Source of the DNA: Bacteroides thetaiotaomicron VPI-5482
Lineage (GTDB): Bacteria; Bacteroidota; Bacteroidia; Bacteroidales; Bacteroidaceae
DNA: 64,000 nucleotides
Reading direction: 5' to 3'
Assembly: GCF_000011065.1 (NCBI RefSeq)
Contig: NC_004663.1
Coordinates: forward strand, 2,480,001 to 2,544,000
Shown: positions 15,352-24,366 of the stretch, one piece after another
Numbering within the stretch: position 1 is the stretch's first letter
Layout of the letters: the number at the start of each line of letters is the position of its first letter
Notes under the pieces: model-generated
What the model was told of the DNA's origin: nothing
Databases searched by the model: none
What the model saw: the letters and a program-made list of their open reading frames with translations, nothing else
Translations under genes and position numbers: made by a program

Positions 15352-17787
15352 ATGGAAAAGCAAAGCTTACCACAAACCGAAAATTTACAATTTCAATTTT
15401 CTTTTTTTAGAAATACTTGGAGCAAGGAGTCTACCATAATCACCCTGCACAACCTTTATCTGCAAACCATCGGAACACTTTGGAAAGCACAGACCGAATG
15501 CTACCGCAAACTACAAGACCGTCCCGACCGCAGCAATGAAGCCAAAATGGTAAAAGACGCCATGCCTGTCGTCATCATCGAGGGCATCTGCCGCCCGCAT
15601 TGCAGCCATGCCGCAGCCAATCTGGAAAAGATGAGCCGACTAGCCATGTACGACCTCGACCACCTGAACGAACGGACATCTGCCGTCAAAGCCCTTTTCC
15701 GTGCTCTCCCCTACGTGGCCTACACGCAGACCAGTATCTCCGACAGAGGCCTCAAAGTCGTCGTATTTCTCGATGCCCGCACCCCGGAAGAGTATCCTCT
15801 CGCCTACGCCATCTGCCAGCAGACACTGGAACGCATCGCCGGGCATCCGTGCGACGAACAATGCGCCCGCATCACCCAGCCCTGTTCTTGCGTATGGGAT
15901 GCCGACGCCTACTACAATCCCACTCCCGAACCTTATCCGTGGAGGGAAGAACTCGACACCGACCCTTCGTTGACCAACCTGATCAAGGATAAAAGAAACC
16001 TTCCGGGCAGCAACGGCAACCCTTATGCCACCAGTAACGGCTCCCCCTTCCCTCCCGCTACCGAAGCCTGCGGATACATCGAAACCTTCGCCCGTAACTT
16101 CACCCATTACCACCCCTGGCAGAAAGGCAACCGCCACGAGTCTATGCTAGCAATGGGAAGAAGCGCACGACGTAAGGGATTTTCAAAAGAAGACCTTGAA
16201 AAATTAACATCTGTTATGTCAGTAGAGATCGTGAGAAACGGCTACACGCTGCAAGAACTCAGAAAAGACTTATCAGCTGGATATCAATACGTTGACCTAT
16301 CCTATGCACCCCAAGAGACCAACAATTCACTGACAATACTGACAACTGACACCTTTAGGCCTGTTTCTGTGGAAAATGAATTGGGGAAAGAAGAAGAGTT
16401 GTCCATAAAAAATGAAGAATTACGAGGATCTACTCCCTGCATTCCTAACCAAGTATACGACCATCTTCCCGACTTTCTGAAAAGAGCCATGAAACCGGCA
16501 CGCAGCAAACGCGAACGCGATATACTGCTTCTAGGACTGATCGCCAACCTGAGCGGATGCCTGCCACAAGTCCGCATCAGTTTCGACCAGCGTCCTTACA
16601 GTCCGCAGCTCTACACCCTGATCATTGCTCCCCCCGCCACCGGTAAAGGACTTCTCACACTGGCAAACATGCTCCCACGAGAAATCGAGAATTATCTGAA
16701 AGGAGAAAACAAACGGAAAAAGGATGCCTACGACCGTGAACTCACGGAATGGGAACGAACCAACCAACAAATCAAGAAAGGGACGAAATCTTCAGCAGCC
16801 TCCCCTGCTCCCATGCCCGAACCACCGGAATATTACCACCTCTGCGGTGCCCCCAGCACTTCCAGAAACCAAATTATCCGCCGGCTGAAAATCAACGGAG
16901 ACCTCGGACTCATTATCTGTGCTACCGAATTGGACATGATCTCCGGCGCCATCAAGCAGGATTACGGCAAGCACGACGATGTGTTCCGTGCCGCCTACCA
17001 TCATGAACCGGTAGCCACGGACTATAAGGTAGACGGCGAACTCATCTGCGCAGAAGTACCGCGCCTGGCACTCTGCCTGTCCGGCACCCCCAGCCAACTG
17101 ACCAACTTTATCCGCTCTTTGGAAAACGGACTTTACTGCCGTTTCAGCATCTACACCTGCGGAGCACGATGGAAATACCGTTCGGCGGCCCCCATCAAAG
17201 GACAGGAAGATTATATCACACTCTACAAGGGATTCGGCAAGGAAGTATTGGAGATGTACTTCTTCTTCCAACAATCTCCTACGGAAGTCACGCTGAGCGA
17301 CAGACAATGGGAGGAACATACCGCCTACTTCGACTGTCTGCTCAACGAAGTGGCCAGCGAACAAGCGGACGCGCCGGGCTCTATCGTACTCCGTGGCGCA
17401 CTGATGGTGGCACGCATAGCTTCCATCTTCACCGCCCTGCGCAAGTATGAAGGTGCCATGCAGATGAAGGAATACATCTGTACAGACGAGGATTTTCATG
17501 CCTCCATGCAGATCGTACAAACCATCCTCAACCACAGCCTGCTGGTCGCCTCCTCACTGCCGGGAGAGAAAATGAAACCTCAGCCTATGCAGTCATACTT
17601 CCGAATCCGGTCGGTCGTAGAGAGCCTACCTAGGATTTTTACTTACAAACAGATTAAAGAGAAAGCACTGACAGAAGGTATCAGCGAACGAAGTACCTGT
17701 AGATATCTAAAAAGCCTCATCGAGCTAAAATACATTGAGAAACAAACAGATAAATATATCAGAATAAAAGAATTCACTGACAAATAA
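15352..17787 (+). CDS. DUF3987 domain protein with BT4734-like N-terminal domain
   Basis: An 811-residue primase/helicase-like protein typical of Bacteroides mobile and phage-remnant loci. The N-terminal region (about residues 60-200, with IIEGICRPHCSHAAANLEK and AMYDLDHLNE) matches the BT4734/BF3469-type domain; the DUF3987 region (about 385-790) contains a P-loop-like PPATGKGLL near residue 427 and HEPVATDYKVDGE. In between is a low-complexity Glu/Lys linker. No signal peptide. In other Bacteroides this gene heads the same module found here (DUF4248, HU-like protein, amidase, smalltalk). The biological role of the module is not known; DNA processing is inferred from the ATPase-like motif. 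Confidence 0.85.
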   Translation: MEKQSLPQTENLQFQFSFFRNTWSKESTIITLHNLYLQTIGTLWKAQTECYRKLQDRPDRSNEAKMVKDAMPVVIIEGICRPHCSHAAANLEKMSRLAMYDLDHLNERTSAVKALFRALPYVAYTQTSISDRGLKVVVFLDARTPEEYPLAYAICQQTLERIAGHPCDEQCARITQPCSCVWDADAYYNPTPEPYPWREELDTDPSLTNLIKDKRNLPGSNGNPYATSNGSPFPPATEACGYIETFARNFTHYHPWQKGNRHESMLAMGRSARRKGFSKEDLEKLTSVMSVEIVRNGYTLQELRKDLSAGYQYVDLSYAPQETNNSLTILTTDTFRPVSVENELGKEEELSIKNEELRGSTPCIPNQVYDHLPDFLKRAMKPARSKRERDILLLGLIANLSGCLPQVRISFDQRPYSPQLYTLIIAPPATGKGLLTLANMLPREIENYLKGENKRKKDAYDRELTEWERTNQQIKKGTKSSAASPAPMPEPPEYYHLCGAPSTSRNQIIRRLKINGDLGLIICATELDMISGAIKQDYGKHDDVFRAAYHHEPVATDYKVDGELICAEVPRLALCLSGTPSQLTNFIRSLENGLYCRFSIYTCGARWKYRSAAPIKGQEDYITLYKGFGKEVLEMYFFFQQSPTEVTLSDRQWEEHTAYFDCLLNEVASEQADAPGSIVLRGALMVARIASIFTALRKYEGAMQMKEYICTDEDFHASMQIVQTILNHSLLVASSLPGEKMKPQPMQSYFRIRSVVESLPRIFTYKQIKEKALTEGISERSTCRYLKSLIELKYIEKQTDKYIRIKEFTDK

Positions 17788-18112
17788 GCGCTAAGTGGCA
17801 GTTGGCAGTGGCAGTAACGGAAAACGCCCGATAAATTGGTATAGAAAACGTACATCGAAGTAACGACAGAGTTCAGAAACGTACCGGAAACAAGTACAAG
17901 AAAGAAGCAAAGGTTGTACAAGAACCGAGAAGTACAAGTACTTGAATCAGGGAAAAGAAGTACTGAAACTGCCTCCATCAAGTACTGGAAAGAAGAAAGA
18001 CATATACATGAAGAGAGAAAGAGAAGTACAACAATCTGCTGAATGATATACTGGAAACCGGAAGTAGACGTATGAACAGCAGCAGAGATAAAGAACTTCA
18101 TTCTCTCTTTTT
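17788..18112. other. Purine-rich intergenic stretch with repeated AAGTAC/GTAC
   Basis: This 325-base gap lacks a credible gene. It is rich in A and G on the plus strand and contains at least eight GTAC tetramers, six within AAGTAC, between about 17840 and 18035. I see no terminator with a T run. Confidence 0.5.
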
Positions 18113-18349
18113 TCAAGGCTCGCCCAAATGACGGACAATCTGTTCCACCTCCTGACGCAGGAAACGATGCCGCCGCACATTATATCCGATGCCGCCCAAC
18201 GCCTGCATCAACGGCTGGCATTGCTTGATCCATCTCATCAGTGTTTTAAGAGCTGACTCTGCCGAACGTCCCGGACAATAAAGCAGAGCCAGCTCTACTT
18301 TGTCATAGGCTCTCATTTCAAACTTTTTCTCTTCAATTAATTCTTTCAT
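18113..18349 (-). CDS. DUF4248 protein
   Basis: A 78-residue protein that fits the Bacteroidales family DUF4248: an N-terminal charged helix, YDKVELALLYCPGRSAESAL, then a Trp-containing middle and a C-terminal LRQEVEQIVRHLGEP. The repeated use of SAxxAL...LxxW is shared with the second copy at 58687, which also ends LGEP. It looks like a small helical, possibly DNA-binding, protein. It is divergent from the downstream DUF1016/HU genes and belongs to the DUF3987-HU-amidase module. Confidence 0.8.
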   Translation of the reverse strand: MKELIEEKKFEMRAYDKVELALLYCPGRSAESALKTLMRWIKQCQPLMQALGGIGYNVRRHRFLRQEVEQIVRHLGEP

Positions 18350-18452
18350 AATCTCATTTTATTAGCATTTTATAATGGTATAAAGGTACTAATAAAAGTT
18401 CGTTTTGTAAAATAATCAGTGCTATTTATTGAAGTAAATACGGACTTTTGGG

Positions 18453-18496
18453 GATAAAAAAGGACATCGGCGGACACCTGCGGACAAATACAGACA
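18453..18496. repeat. GGACA array with 10-bp period, copy 1
   Basis: After GATAAAAAA come units ggacatcggc, ggacacctgc, ggacaaatac and agaca, each 10 bases. The array lies upstream of the DUF1016 promoter-like TATCTTTA (18547-18554). A nearly identical array lies at 19811-19855. Confidence 0.85.
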
Positions 18497-18574
18497 AGCA
18501 AAGAAAATAATTAGAACAGGGGGAGCGATTAACCAATAATAAGTAGTATCTTTAGCGGAACAAACGAAATCAAA

Positions 18575-19657
18575 ATGGAAAATCAAAACCATGCATTCAA
18601 CTATGCATATCTACTCAAACAAGTAAAAGCAAGAGTACTACTAGCACAAAAAAAGGCGATTTACACAGCCAATGAAGAAATGCTTTCAATGTATTGGGAT
18701 ATTGGCAAACTACTGTCCGAGAGTCAAAAACAAATAGGTTGGGGAAACAATGCCCTGGAGAAGCTCGCCAATGACTTGAAGAATGATTATCCGGAGATGA
18801 AAGGATTCTCTGTCAGGAACTGCCAGTTCATGATACAGTTCTATAATGAATATAATCAGCAACTTACAAATACGAAACGGGCCGTTTCGTATTTGAACAA
18901 TAATGAAATAGTCCTACCTATCAGCAAATTAGGCTGGTCACATAATATAACCTTAATGCAACGCACTAAAGACATAAAAGCCCGCTACTGGTACATGATC
19001 CAATGCCTGAAAAACGGTTGGAGCCGGGATTTCCTTATCGAGGCAATCAAGCAAGACTATTACCATTCTCACGGAGCATTGGCTAGTAACTTCGACACCA
19101 CTCTTCCCGAAATACAAGCCAAGCAAGTAAAAGAGACATTAAAAGACCCCTATATTTTTGATATGCTTACGTTCACCGAAGAGTACGACGAAAGAGATAT
19201 TGAACTGGGCCTTATAAAACATATCGAGAAGTTTCTCGTCGAAATGGGTGCAGGCTTCGCCTTTATGGGCAGGCAATACCATATCGAAGTATCAGAAAAA
19301 GATTTCTACATTGACATTCTTATGTACAATGCCTTCATGCATAGATATCTGGTCGTAGAACTTAAGAGAGGAGAATTTCAACCCGAATATATCGGCAAAC
19401 TCAATTTCTATTGCTCGGCTGTAGACGATATCCTTTGCCGGGAGGGAGACAATCCGACCATCGGACTGCTACTCTGTCAAAACAAAGACCAGATTATGGC
19501 GGAATATGCCTTACGGGATGTACATAAACCTATAGGAATCTCCGATTATGAACTTGGTCAAGCCCTGCCGAAAGATATCAAATCCGGACTTCCCAGTATC
19601 GAAGAGTTGGAAAACAAACTTAGCCGGGACCTACAAGACATAGACAATAAAGAATAA
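18575..19657 (+). CDS. DUF1016 / YhcG-like PDDEXK nuclease domain protein
   Basis: A 360-residue protein with the N-terminal DUF1016 helical domain (about residues 10-165, with YWDIGKLLSESQ and GFSVRNCQFMIQFYNEY) and a C-terminal PDDEXK nuclease domain (about 190-340). The nuclease core shows DFYIDILMYN with the acidic residue and LVVELKRGEF with the ExK pair, then GKLNFYCSAVDD. YhcG/DUF1016 proteins are often carried near restriction or other defence genes. Here the gene stands alone inside a DUF3987-HU module, flanked by two copies of a GGACA array, and ends at its own terminator. A 27-bp palindrome lies in the coding sequence at 18868-18894. Confidence 0.88.
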   Translation: MENQNHAFNYAYLLKQVKARVLLAQKKAIYTANEEMLSMYWDIGKLLSESQKQIGWGNNALEKLANDLKNDYPEMKGFSVRNCQFMIQFYNEYNQQLTNTKRAVSYLNNNEIVLPISKLGWSHNITLMQRTKDIKARYWYMIQCLKNGWSRDFLIEAIKQDYYHSHGALASNFDTTLPEIQAKQVKETLKDPYIFDMLTFTEEYDERDIELGLIKHIEKFLVEMGAGFAFMGRQYHIEVSEKDFYIDILMYNAFMHRYLVVELKRGEFQPEYIGKLNFYCSAVDDILCREGDNPTIGLLLCQNKDQIMAEYALRDVHKPIGISDYELGQALPKDIKSGLPSIEELENKLSRDLQDIDNKE

Positions 19658-19706
19658 GACATAGCATAACATAGTCCTAAACCCCAATCAGGAACGAATC
19701 GTTCCA

Positions 19707-19762
19707 TTCCCTGATGTGAACTGAACAGTATTATTCAGCTCGCATCAGGGAATTTCTTTTTA
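19707..19762 (+). terminator. Hairpin terminator after the DUF1016 gene
   Basis: TTCCCTGATG (19707-19716) pairs with CATCAGGGAA (19743-19752), followed by TTTCTTTTT. A nested CTGAA...TTCAG lies in the loop, and a separate palindrome GGAACGAATCGTTCC precedes it at 19691-19705. Confidence 0.75.
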
Positions 19763-19810
19763 ATCCCGGCCTCAAACCACCACAAGAACAGACATCCGCA
19801 GACATTTCCA

Positions 19811-19855
19811 GATAAAAAAAGACATCTGCGGACACCTGCGGACAAATACAGACAT
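19811..19855. repeat. GGACA array with 10-bp period, copy 2
   Basis: GATAAAAAAA followed by agacatctgc, ggacacctgc, ggacaaatac and agaca, almost the same as copy 1 at 18453. Further imperfect units (CAGACATCCGCAGACA) lie just upstream. The array ends 19 bases before the -7 box of the HU-like gene. Confidence 0.85.
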
Positions 19856-19873
19856 CGCCCATCCCCACTACCG

Positions 19874-19881
19874 TACTTTTG
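19874..19881 (+). promoter_or_regulatory. -7 box TACTTTTG of the HU-like/amidase operon
   Basis: TACTTTTG fits TAnnTTTG and is followed by GTCA. The HU-like gene of the second locus has the same TACTTTTGTCA on the minus strand at 58484. The -33 position falls within the GGACA array. Confidence 0.6.
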
Positions 19882-19958
19882 TCATGTCACAAGCAAGGAA
19901 CCACCTGTGACGCAACACTTTATTATCATTTATTCAAGAACTTAAAACCAGTAAAGAA

Positions 19959-20444
19959 ATGGCAAAAGTATTTTCATTCACCAGCGTGCTCCGCAAGAAC
20001 ATGATGGAAAAAGACAAACCGGACCTATATTACGCTCTCGCCAAATCGAGCGGAGAGATCGATATAGATGAAATGGCGGAACGCATCCAGCGTTCGAGTA
20101 CCGTAAACTGGGCAGACGTAGTGTGTGTGCTGCGTGCCCTGCAGACAGAAATGATCGACAGTTTCAAGAAAGGAGAGATCGTCCGCCTGGGGAATATCGG
20201 TTCGTTTTATGTCACTTTGCGCAGCAACGGCGTACTCGTCCAGAAGGACGTGAAAGAAGGATTGATCAAAGGTGCCCGTGTCCGCTTCCGCCCCGGAAAG
20301 GAGATTAAAGACGCACTGAAAACGCTGGACTTCAGCAAGTACAAACCGGAAAACAGCGAAGGAGACAAGACCGATCCGGAAAACCCCAAACCCAAACCGG
20401 ATCCCGATGACGGTGACGAAGAAGCTCCGGACCCAACCGTATAA
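19959..20444 (+). CDS. HU-like DNA-binding protein with acidic proline-rich tail
   Basis: A 161-residue protein of the Bacteroidales HU/IHF-like group. Residues about 1-120 resemble the HU fold: a helical start MAKVFSFTSVLRKN, ALQTEMIDSFKKGEIVRLGNIGSF at the dimer/DNA arm, and ARVRFRPGKEIKDALKTL. The tail from about residue 125 is acidic and proline-rich and ends EEAPDPTV, identical in its last seven residues to the paralogue at 57883. It starts the operon HU-amidase-smalltalk. DNA binding is inferred from the fold. Confidence 0.88.
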   Translation: MAKVFSFTSVLRKNMMEKDKPDLYYALAKSSGEIDIDEMAERIQRSSTVNWADVVCVLRALQTEMIDSFKKGEIVRLGNIGSFYVTLRSNGVLVQKDVKEGLIKGARVRFRPGKEIKDALKTLDFSKYKPENSEGDKTDPENPKPKPDPDDGDEEAPDPTV

Positions 20445-20483
20445 GGCAATCATAAACCGGGGATTTACCAAATCTGACGAATC

Positions 20484-20924
20484 ATGAGAAAGATCGATTT
20501 AATCGTGATCCACTGTTCCGCAACACGGGTGGACCGGACACTGACGGCCTTTGATCTGGAGACGCTGCACCGACGACGGGGATTCAACGGAACAGGTTAT
20601 CACTACTATATCCGCAAAGACGGGACAACACTCCTCACTCGTCCCATCGAACGCATCGGGGCACATGTGAAAGGATTCAATGCATCGAGTATCGGAATCT
20701 GCTATGAAGGCGGTCTGGACTGCCGGGGACGCCCGGCAGATACACGGACACCGGAACAGAAAGCTTCGCTCCGGCTGCTGGTGTATCAATTGAAACAACG
20801 CTTCTCCGGCTGCCGGGTGTGCGGACACCGGGATCTCAGTCCGGACCTGAACGGAGACGGGGAGATCGAACCGGAAGAGTGGATCAAGGCGTGTCCTTGC
20901 TTTGAGGTAAACGAAAGCCTGTGA
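20484..20924 (+). CDS. Phage-type N-acetylmuramoyl-L-alanine amidase
   Basis: A 146-residue zinc amidase of the T7-lysozyme/Amidase_2 type, which cuts the bond between muramic acid and the stem peptide. Zinc ligands fit His11 in VIHCSATR, His in CGHRDLSPDL (about residue 117) and Cys in ACPCFEV (about 136). The stretch GTGYHYYIRKDG is the usual substrate-site strand. No signal peptide is visible, so export would depend on another route or on lysis. It lies between the HU-like gene and the smalltalk peptide, the standard order of this Bacteroides module. Confidence 0.93.
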   Translation: MRKIDLIVIHCSATRVDRTLTAFDLETLHRRRGFNGTGYHYYIRKDGTTLLTRPIERIGAHVKGFNASSIGICYEGGLDCRGRPADTRTPEQKASLRLLVYQLKQRFSGCRVCGHRDLSPDLNGDGEIEPEEWIKACPCFEVNESL

Positions 20925-21008
20925 GGACAATATGAATGAGCAAAGGTATAAAGACGTTTTCAGGAAGTAATTAATCTTTTAAAGTATCGGAAAGGAGGTG
21001 TGTAAATT

Positions 21009-21110
21009 ATGGCAATGAAGAAATCCCTTTGGGATATGATTCTGAAAGTAGTCATCGCGGTGGCTTCGGCAGTAGCAGGCGTGTTGGGCGCTAATGCGAT
21101 GAGTCTGTAA
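21009..21110 (+). CDS. Smalltalk family peptide, 33 residues
   Basis: ATG 21009 opens a 33-codon frame: MAMKKSLWDMILKVVIAVAS then an Ala/Gly-rich hydrophobic end GVLGANAMSL. This matches the small Bacteroides proteins called smalltalk, always found near this amidase type. It is one short membrane helix preceded by a Lys pair. It has a strong Shine-Dalgarno sequence, GGAAAGGAGGTG, 7 bases before the ATG, which is rare in this phylum and suggests a high translation rate. Function unknown; a membrane-active or holin-like role beside an amidase is only inference. Confidence 0.85.
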   Translation: MAMKKSLWDMILKVVIAVASAVAGVLGANAMSL

Positions 21111-21126
21111 GAAAGTCAAAAATGAG

Positions 21127-21188
21127 GTCCGCCACCAAGATATCTGTTTCAGCTGCCACAGCAGTATACAGAAATATTTGTGGCGGAC
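21127..21188. other. Inverted repeat between smalltalk and the RHS-like operon
   Basis: GTCCGCCAC (21127-21135) is complementary to GTGGCGGAC (21180-21188) with a 44-base loop that contains a smaller GCTGC...GCAG pairing. A near -7 box (AATATTTG, 21173-21180) overlaps its right arm. It could be a terminator for the module or a regulatory hairpin. Confidence 0.45.
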
Positions 21189-21216
21189 TTAGTATACAAA
21201 AATCAATAAACTAATA

Positions 21217-24200
21217 ATGAAAATGAAATATATATTATTCACCATAGCTTTTCTATTGGCAAGTAATTGCCTGAAAGCGCAAGGGCAATTTGAGAAAGTA
21301 ATTGGGTTGACAGGGGCACAAGGCTTTCCACAACCGGGTGTCAGTAATGCCAACACTCAAGGTAAAATACCTGTCGGACTATATACCGGAACTCCGAATA
21401 TCTCTATCCCATTGTACGAATTTAAGTTAAGAGATAATATCCAACTTCCAATCAACCTCAATTATCATATTTATAATGTAAAACCCAACAACCTACCCAG
21501 TGAAGTGGGATTGGGATGGAGCCTTGAATGCGGAGGATGTATTACCCGGATAATTAAAAATGAGCCAGATATTTCTTATGAAAGTTCTAGCAATGAATAC
21601 AAGCCTATAACCACCGAAGCTGATTTATTAACCACAGCAGACATTCTAGTAAGAGTATCCGGCAACTATATTAAGACCCAAGACGAGTATCAATTTAACT
21701 TTCTCGGTTACACCGGAAGCTTTATGTATAGTCAAGAAAAGAGCAAGTGGATGGTTCAATCAGATTCTGACATCAAAATTGAATTTACCTCGAATACTTA
21801 CAATAATACCCGTTCTCAACTTACCAGTCCACTTTCTCAATTTTACAACTATTGCAGATCAGAAGGAACCGGATTTAAGAACCCTTTATCATGTTGGTTG
21901 ATTGATTCGTTTACACTGACCACGCCAGACGGTTATAAATACATATTTGGAGGAACCGATAAAACAGATTACAATCTACCTTTCAAGGGATTCTTAAACC
22001 TTCCTGCTCCCATCACCTGGCATCTCTCCAAAATCATAACTCCTGCAGGACATGAAATAGAATTCACCTACGAAATTATGCCGTTTCAAATAAATGGAAA
22101 TATGTCTTTCTGTATAAGCTTGGATGCTCTATTCTGGCAAACAGCAATGAGTTATGATTATGAATTACTAGCCCCTGTACAACTTGCAACAGTCAAAGAT
22201 GTAACAGACAATAAAATACTTGCCCGGTTTCATTACTCCCCAAGTACACAATTACCCTATGACTCACAGTATGCATGGGAAACCTGTATGGACCATGGGC
22301 CAGCTACATTTTTTACAAAAGAAAAGAATTTCACGTTAAACAAGCTAAACTCCGTGGTAATATTGGATAAGATAAACTATCAGTTTACTTACACTAATAG
22401 CTCCACTGAGCGATTAAAACTGAAAACACTGACTAAAACGACTCCATCAGGAACCCAATCGACCTATTCACTAAATTATTTCCCCAATCACCTACCCGGA
22501 TATAATACAGGACACTATGACAACCTCGGATTCAATAACGGTGAAAATTTCTCATACTATTTCAGCAAAGAGTTCTTTGAAAATGCAATTTTTGCTGACA
22601 AGCAGATAGCCGAAGGCAAAGAGTATACCAACAAAAGAATGGGAGACAAGGGAGGATTTCGTGTGACTGCAGAAATGCTAAAATCCATCACATACCCCAC
22701 ACATGGAAGAACAGAATTCATTTATGAACCCAACGTCATATCCAGTATGGTGTCAGCAGACCGGAAAACAGTACAAAGTGCCCATTTACCTTATCCAGGC
22801 ACTCCAGATTATACATATCCGGGAGGTCTCCGTATCAAAGAAATCAACAACTACGATAGCAATGATGAACTACTGACAAGAAAGCACTATTACTACACAA
22901 AAGAATTCACACCGACAACAAAGGGAGGTGTCTCTTCCGGTATTCTATCTTTCACTCCACAATACCTTTGGGGTTGGCAGCTATACAATCTCCTCAAATC
23001 ACAAAACGGAGGACCCGAATATTATACCTTGAATGCCATCATGTCTCAAGCATCCAATCCGCTCTGGTACAACAGTCGGGGAGAGTATATCGGATATTCT
23101 AAAGTCATAGAGTGCAATGAAGACAAAAATGGGAAACTGATAGACGGATATACTGTCCATACATTTAGCAATTTTGGGCAAGGTTATATGGATGAAGATC
23201 CCATAGCTATACTGAATAATAAGTTCTCTCGTGAGTACCCACCTCATTTTGGTACTCCTTATAGTCCCTATACCCCATGTTCATCAAACGCACTAAAGCG
23301 GGGAATGCTCTTGAGCAAAGAGCAATTCGACTATGCCGGCCATGTGAAACAAAAAGAACTATTCGAATATACTCCTATACAGAAGGATTCTATACTCATC
23401 ACAGAAATAACCACTTCTAATGTCATTGACTATAATTCAGACGCCCCTTCAAAAGGATTCCTAAGGTTTGCTTTCGGAGGTACCTACTATCAAAAGTTCT
23501 ACAGCAACCTGCTTACTGAAAAACAGACTATCATTTACGATGACAACGGAAACACAATTGAGTATAAAGATAAATACGAATATAATCCTGTCAACAAACA
23601 GATAAAGCTGAAAACGAGTAAAGACGGAATGGGAAACATATATGAAGAAAAGACGCGATACGTGCCGGACATGCTGATATTTCCATTTGTACCTCCCTAT
23701 AGTTCTTTCTACCAGATGAATCAGCTACACTTCACCGACTATCCATTGGAAGTGACAAAGATAAAAAACGGAAAAGTAACTGAGAATGAGACATATTTCT
23801 ATAAGTTACTGACTGCAGACAGCAAAAGCTTAGTGAAAGACAAAGTATCCATACTGGGAAAACATGCTGATGCTGCAACATACCAAGGACTCCATAATGT
23901 GGGCAACGAGTTAGTAGCCGATGTTTCTAATATTCCCGCAACCACATACCTGGCATACGACTCTTACAGCAACCCGACTCATATCCGTAACGAAAAAGAC
24001 AAAACAGAAACTGTCTACCTGTACGGATACAAAGGCAAATATGCAATTGCGGAAATCAAGAACAGCGATTACGAATCAGTTACAGGACTGTTGGGGAATG
24101 ATCTTATCAAAAGACTGGCAGACGCAACGAAGCCCAGCTATTCAGACATGCAGAAAGTTGAAGATTTGAGAACGCAATTACCGGCATCATTTATCACTAC

Positions 24201-24354
24201 TTATGAATATATCCCATACATAGGTATCAGTAAAATTAGAGATCCCAAGAATGTTTCTACCTATTTTAAATACGATGATTCTGGGCGCCTGATAAAAAAG
24301 ACCGACCATAAGGGTGAACTGATTAGTTCATATAAATATTCAAACAACCTCTAA
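21217..24354 (+). CDS. Secreted RHS/YD-repeat-related protein, first partner
   Basis: A 1045-residue protein with a signal peptide (MKMKYILFTIAFLLASNCLK, cleavage likely after KAQ). The N-terminal part (residues about 25-130, with GKIPVGLYTGTPNISIPLYE and GLGWSLECGG) is the beginning often seen in Bacteroidetes RHS-like shells. Further on are YD-type repeats, for example TLNYFPNHLPGYNTGHYDNLGF-like and, near the C-terminus, YFKYDDSGRLIKKTDHKG (residues about 1012-1030). It lacks the RHS core and any toxin-like end. The next gene begins 12 bases after the stop and supplies them, so the pair probably forms one secreted complex. The function is inferred from architecture. Confidence 0.8.
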   Translation: MKMKYILFTIAFLLASNCLKAQGQFEKVIGLTGAQGFPQPGVSNANTQGKIPVGLYTGTPNISIPLYEFKLRDNIQLPINLNYHIYNVKPNNLPSEVGLGWSLECGGCITRIIKNEPDISYESSSNEYKPITTEADLLTTADILVRVSGNYIKTQDEYQFNFLGYTGSFMYSQEKSKWMVQSDSDIKIEFTSNTYNNTRSQLTSPLSQFYNYCRSEGTGFKNPLSCWLIDSFTLTTPDGYKYIFGGTDKTDYNLPFKGFLNLPAPITWHLSKIITPAGHEIEFTYEIMPFQINGNMSFCISLDALFWQTAMSYDYELLAPVQLATVKDVTDNKILARFHYSPSTQLPYDSQYAWETCMDHGPATFFTKEKNFTLNKLNSVVILDKINYQFTYTNSSTERLKLKTLTKTTPSGTQSTYSLNYFPNHLPGYNTGHYDNLGFNNGENFSYYFSKEFFENAIFADKQIAEGKEYTNKRMGDKGGFRVTAEMLKSITYPTHGRTEFIYEPNVISSMVSADRKTVQSAHLPYPGTPDYTYPGGLRIKEINNYDSNDELLTRKHYYYTKEFTPTTKGGVSSGILSFTPQYLWGWQLYNLLKSQNGGPEYYTLNAIMSQASNPLWYNSRGEYIGYSKVIECNEDKNGKLIDGYTVHTFSNFGQGYMDEDPIAILNNKFSREYPPHFGTPYSPYTPCSSNALKRGMLLSKEQFDYAGHVKQKELFEYTPIQKDSILITEITTSNVIDYNSDAPSKGFLRFAFGGTYYQKFYSNLLTEKQTIIYDDNGNTIEYKDKYEYNPVNKQIKLKTSKDGMGNIYEEKTRYVPDMLIFPFVPPYSSFYQMNQLHFTDYPLEVTKIKNGKVTENETYFYKLLTADSKSLVKDKVSILGKHADAATYQGLHNVGNELVADVSNIPATTYLAYDSYSNPTHIRNEKDKTETVYLYGYKGKYAIAEIKNSDYESVTGLLGNDLIKRLADATKPSYSDMQKVEDLRTQLPASFITTYEYIPYIGISKIRDPKNVSTYFKYDDSGRLIKKTDHKGELISSYKYSNNL

Positions 24355-24366
24355 AGAGATAAATTT

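Noticed and set aside
17643..18116. 157-codon minus-strand frame overlapping the end of the DUF3987 gene
   Set aside because: Ser/Cys/Phe/Leu-rich composition arises from the purine-rich plus strand; no plausible start or family, and it overlaps a real gene by 145 bases.
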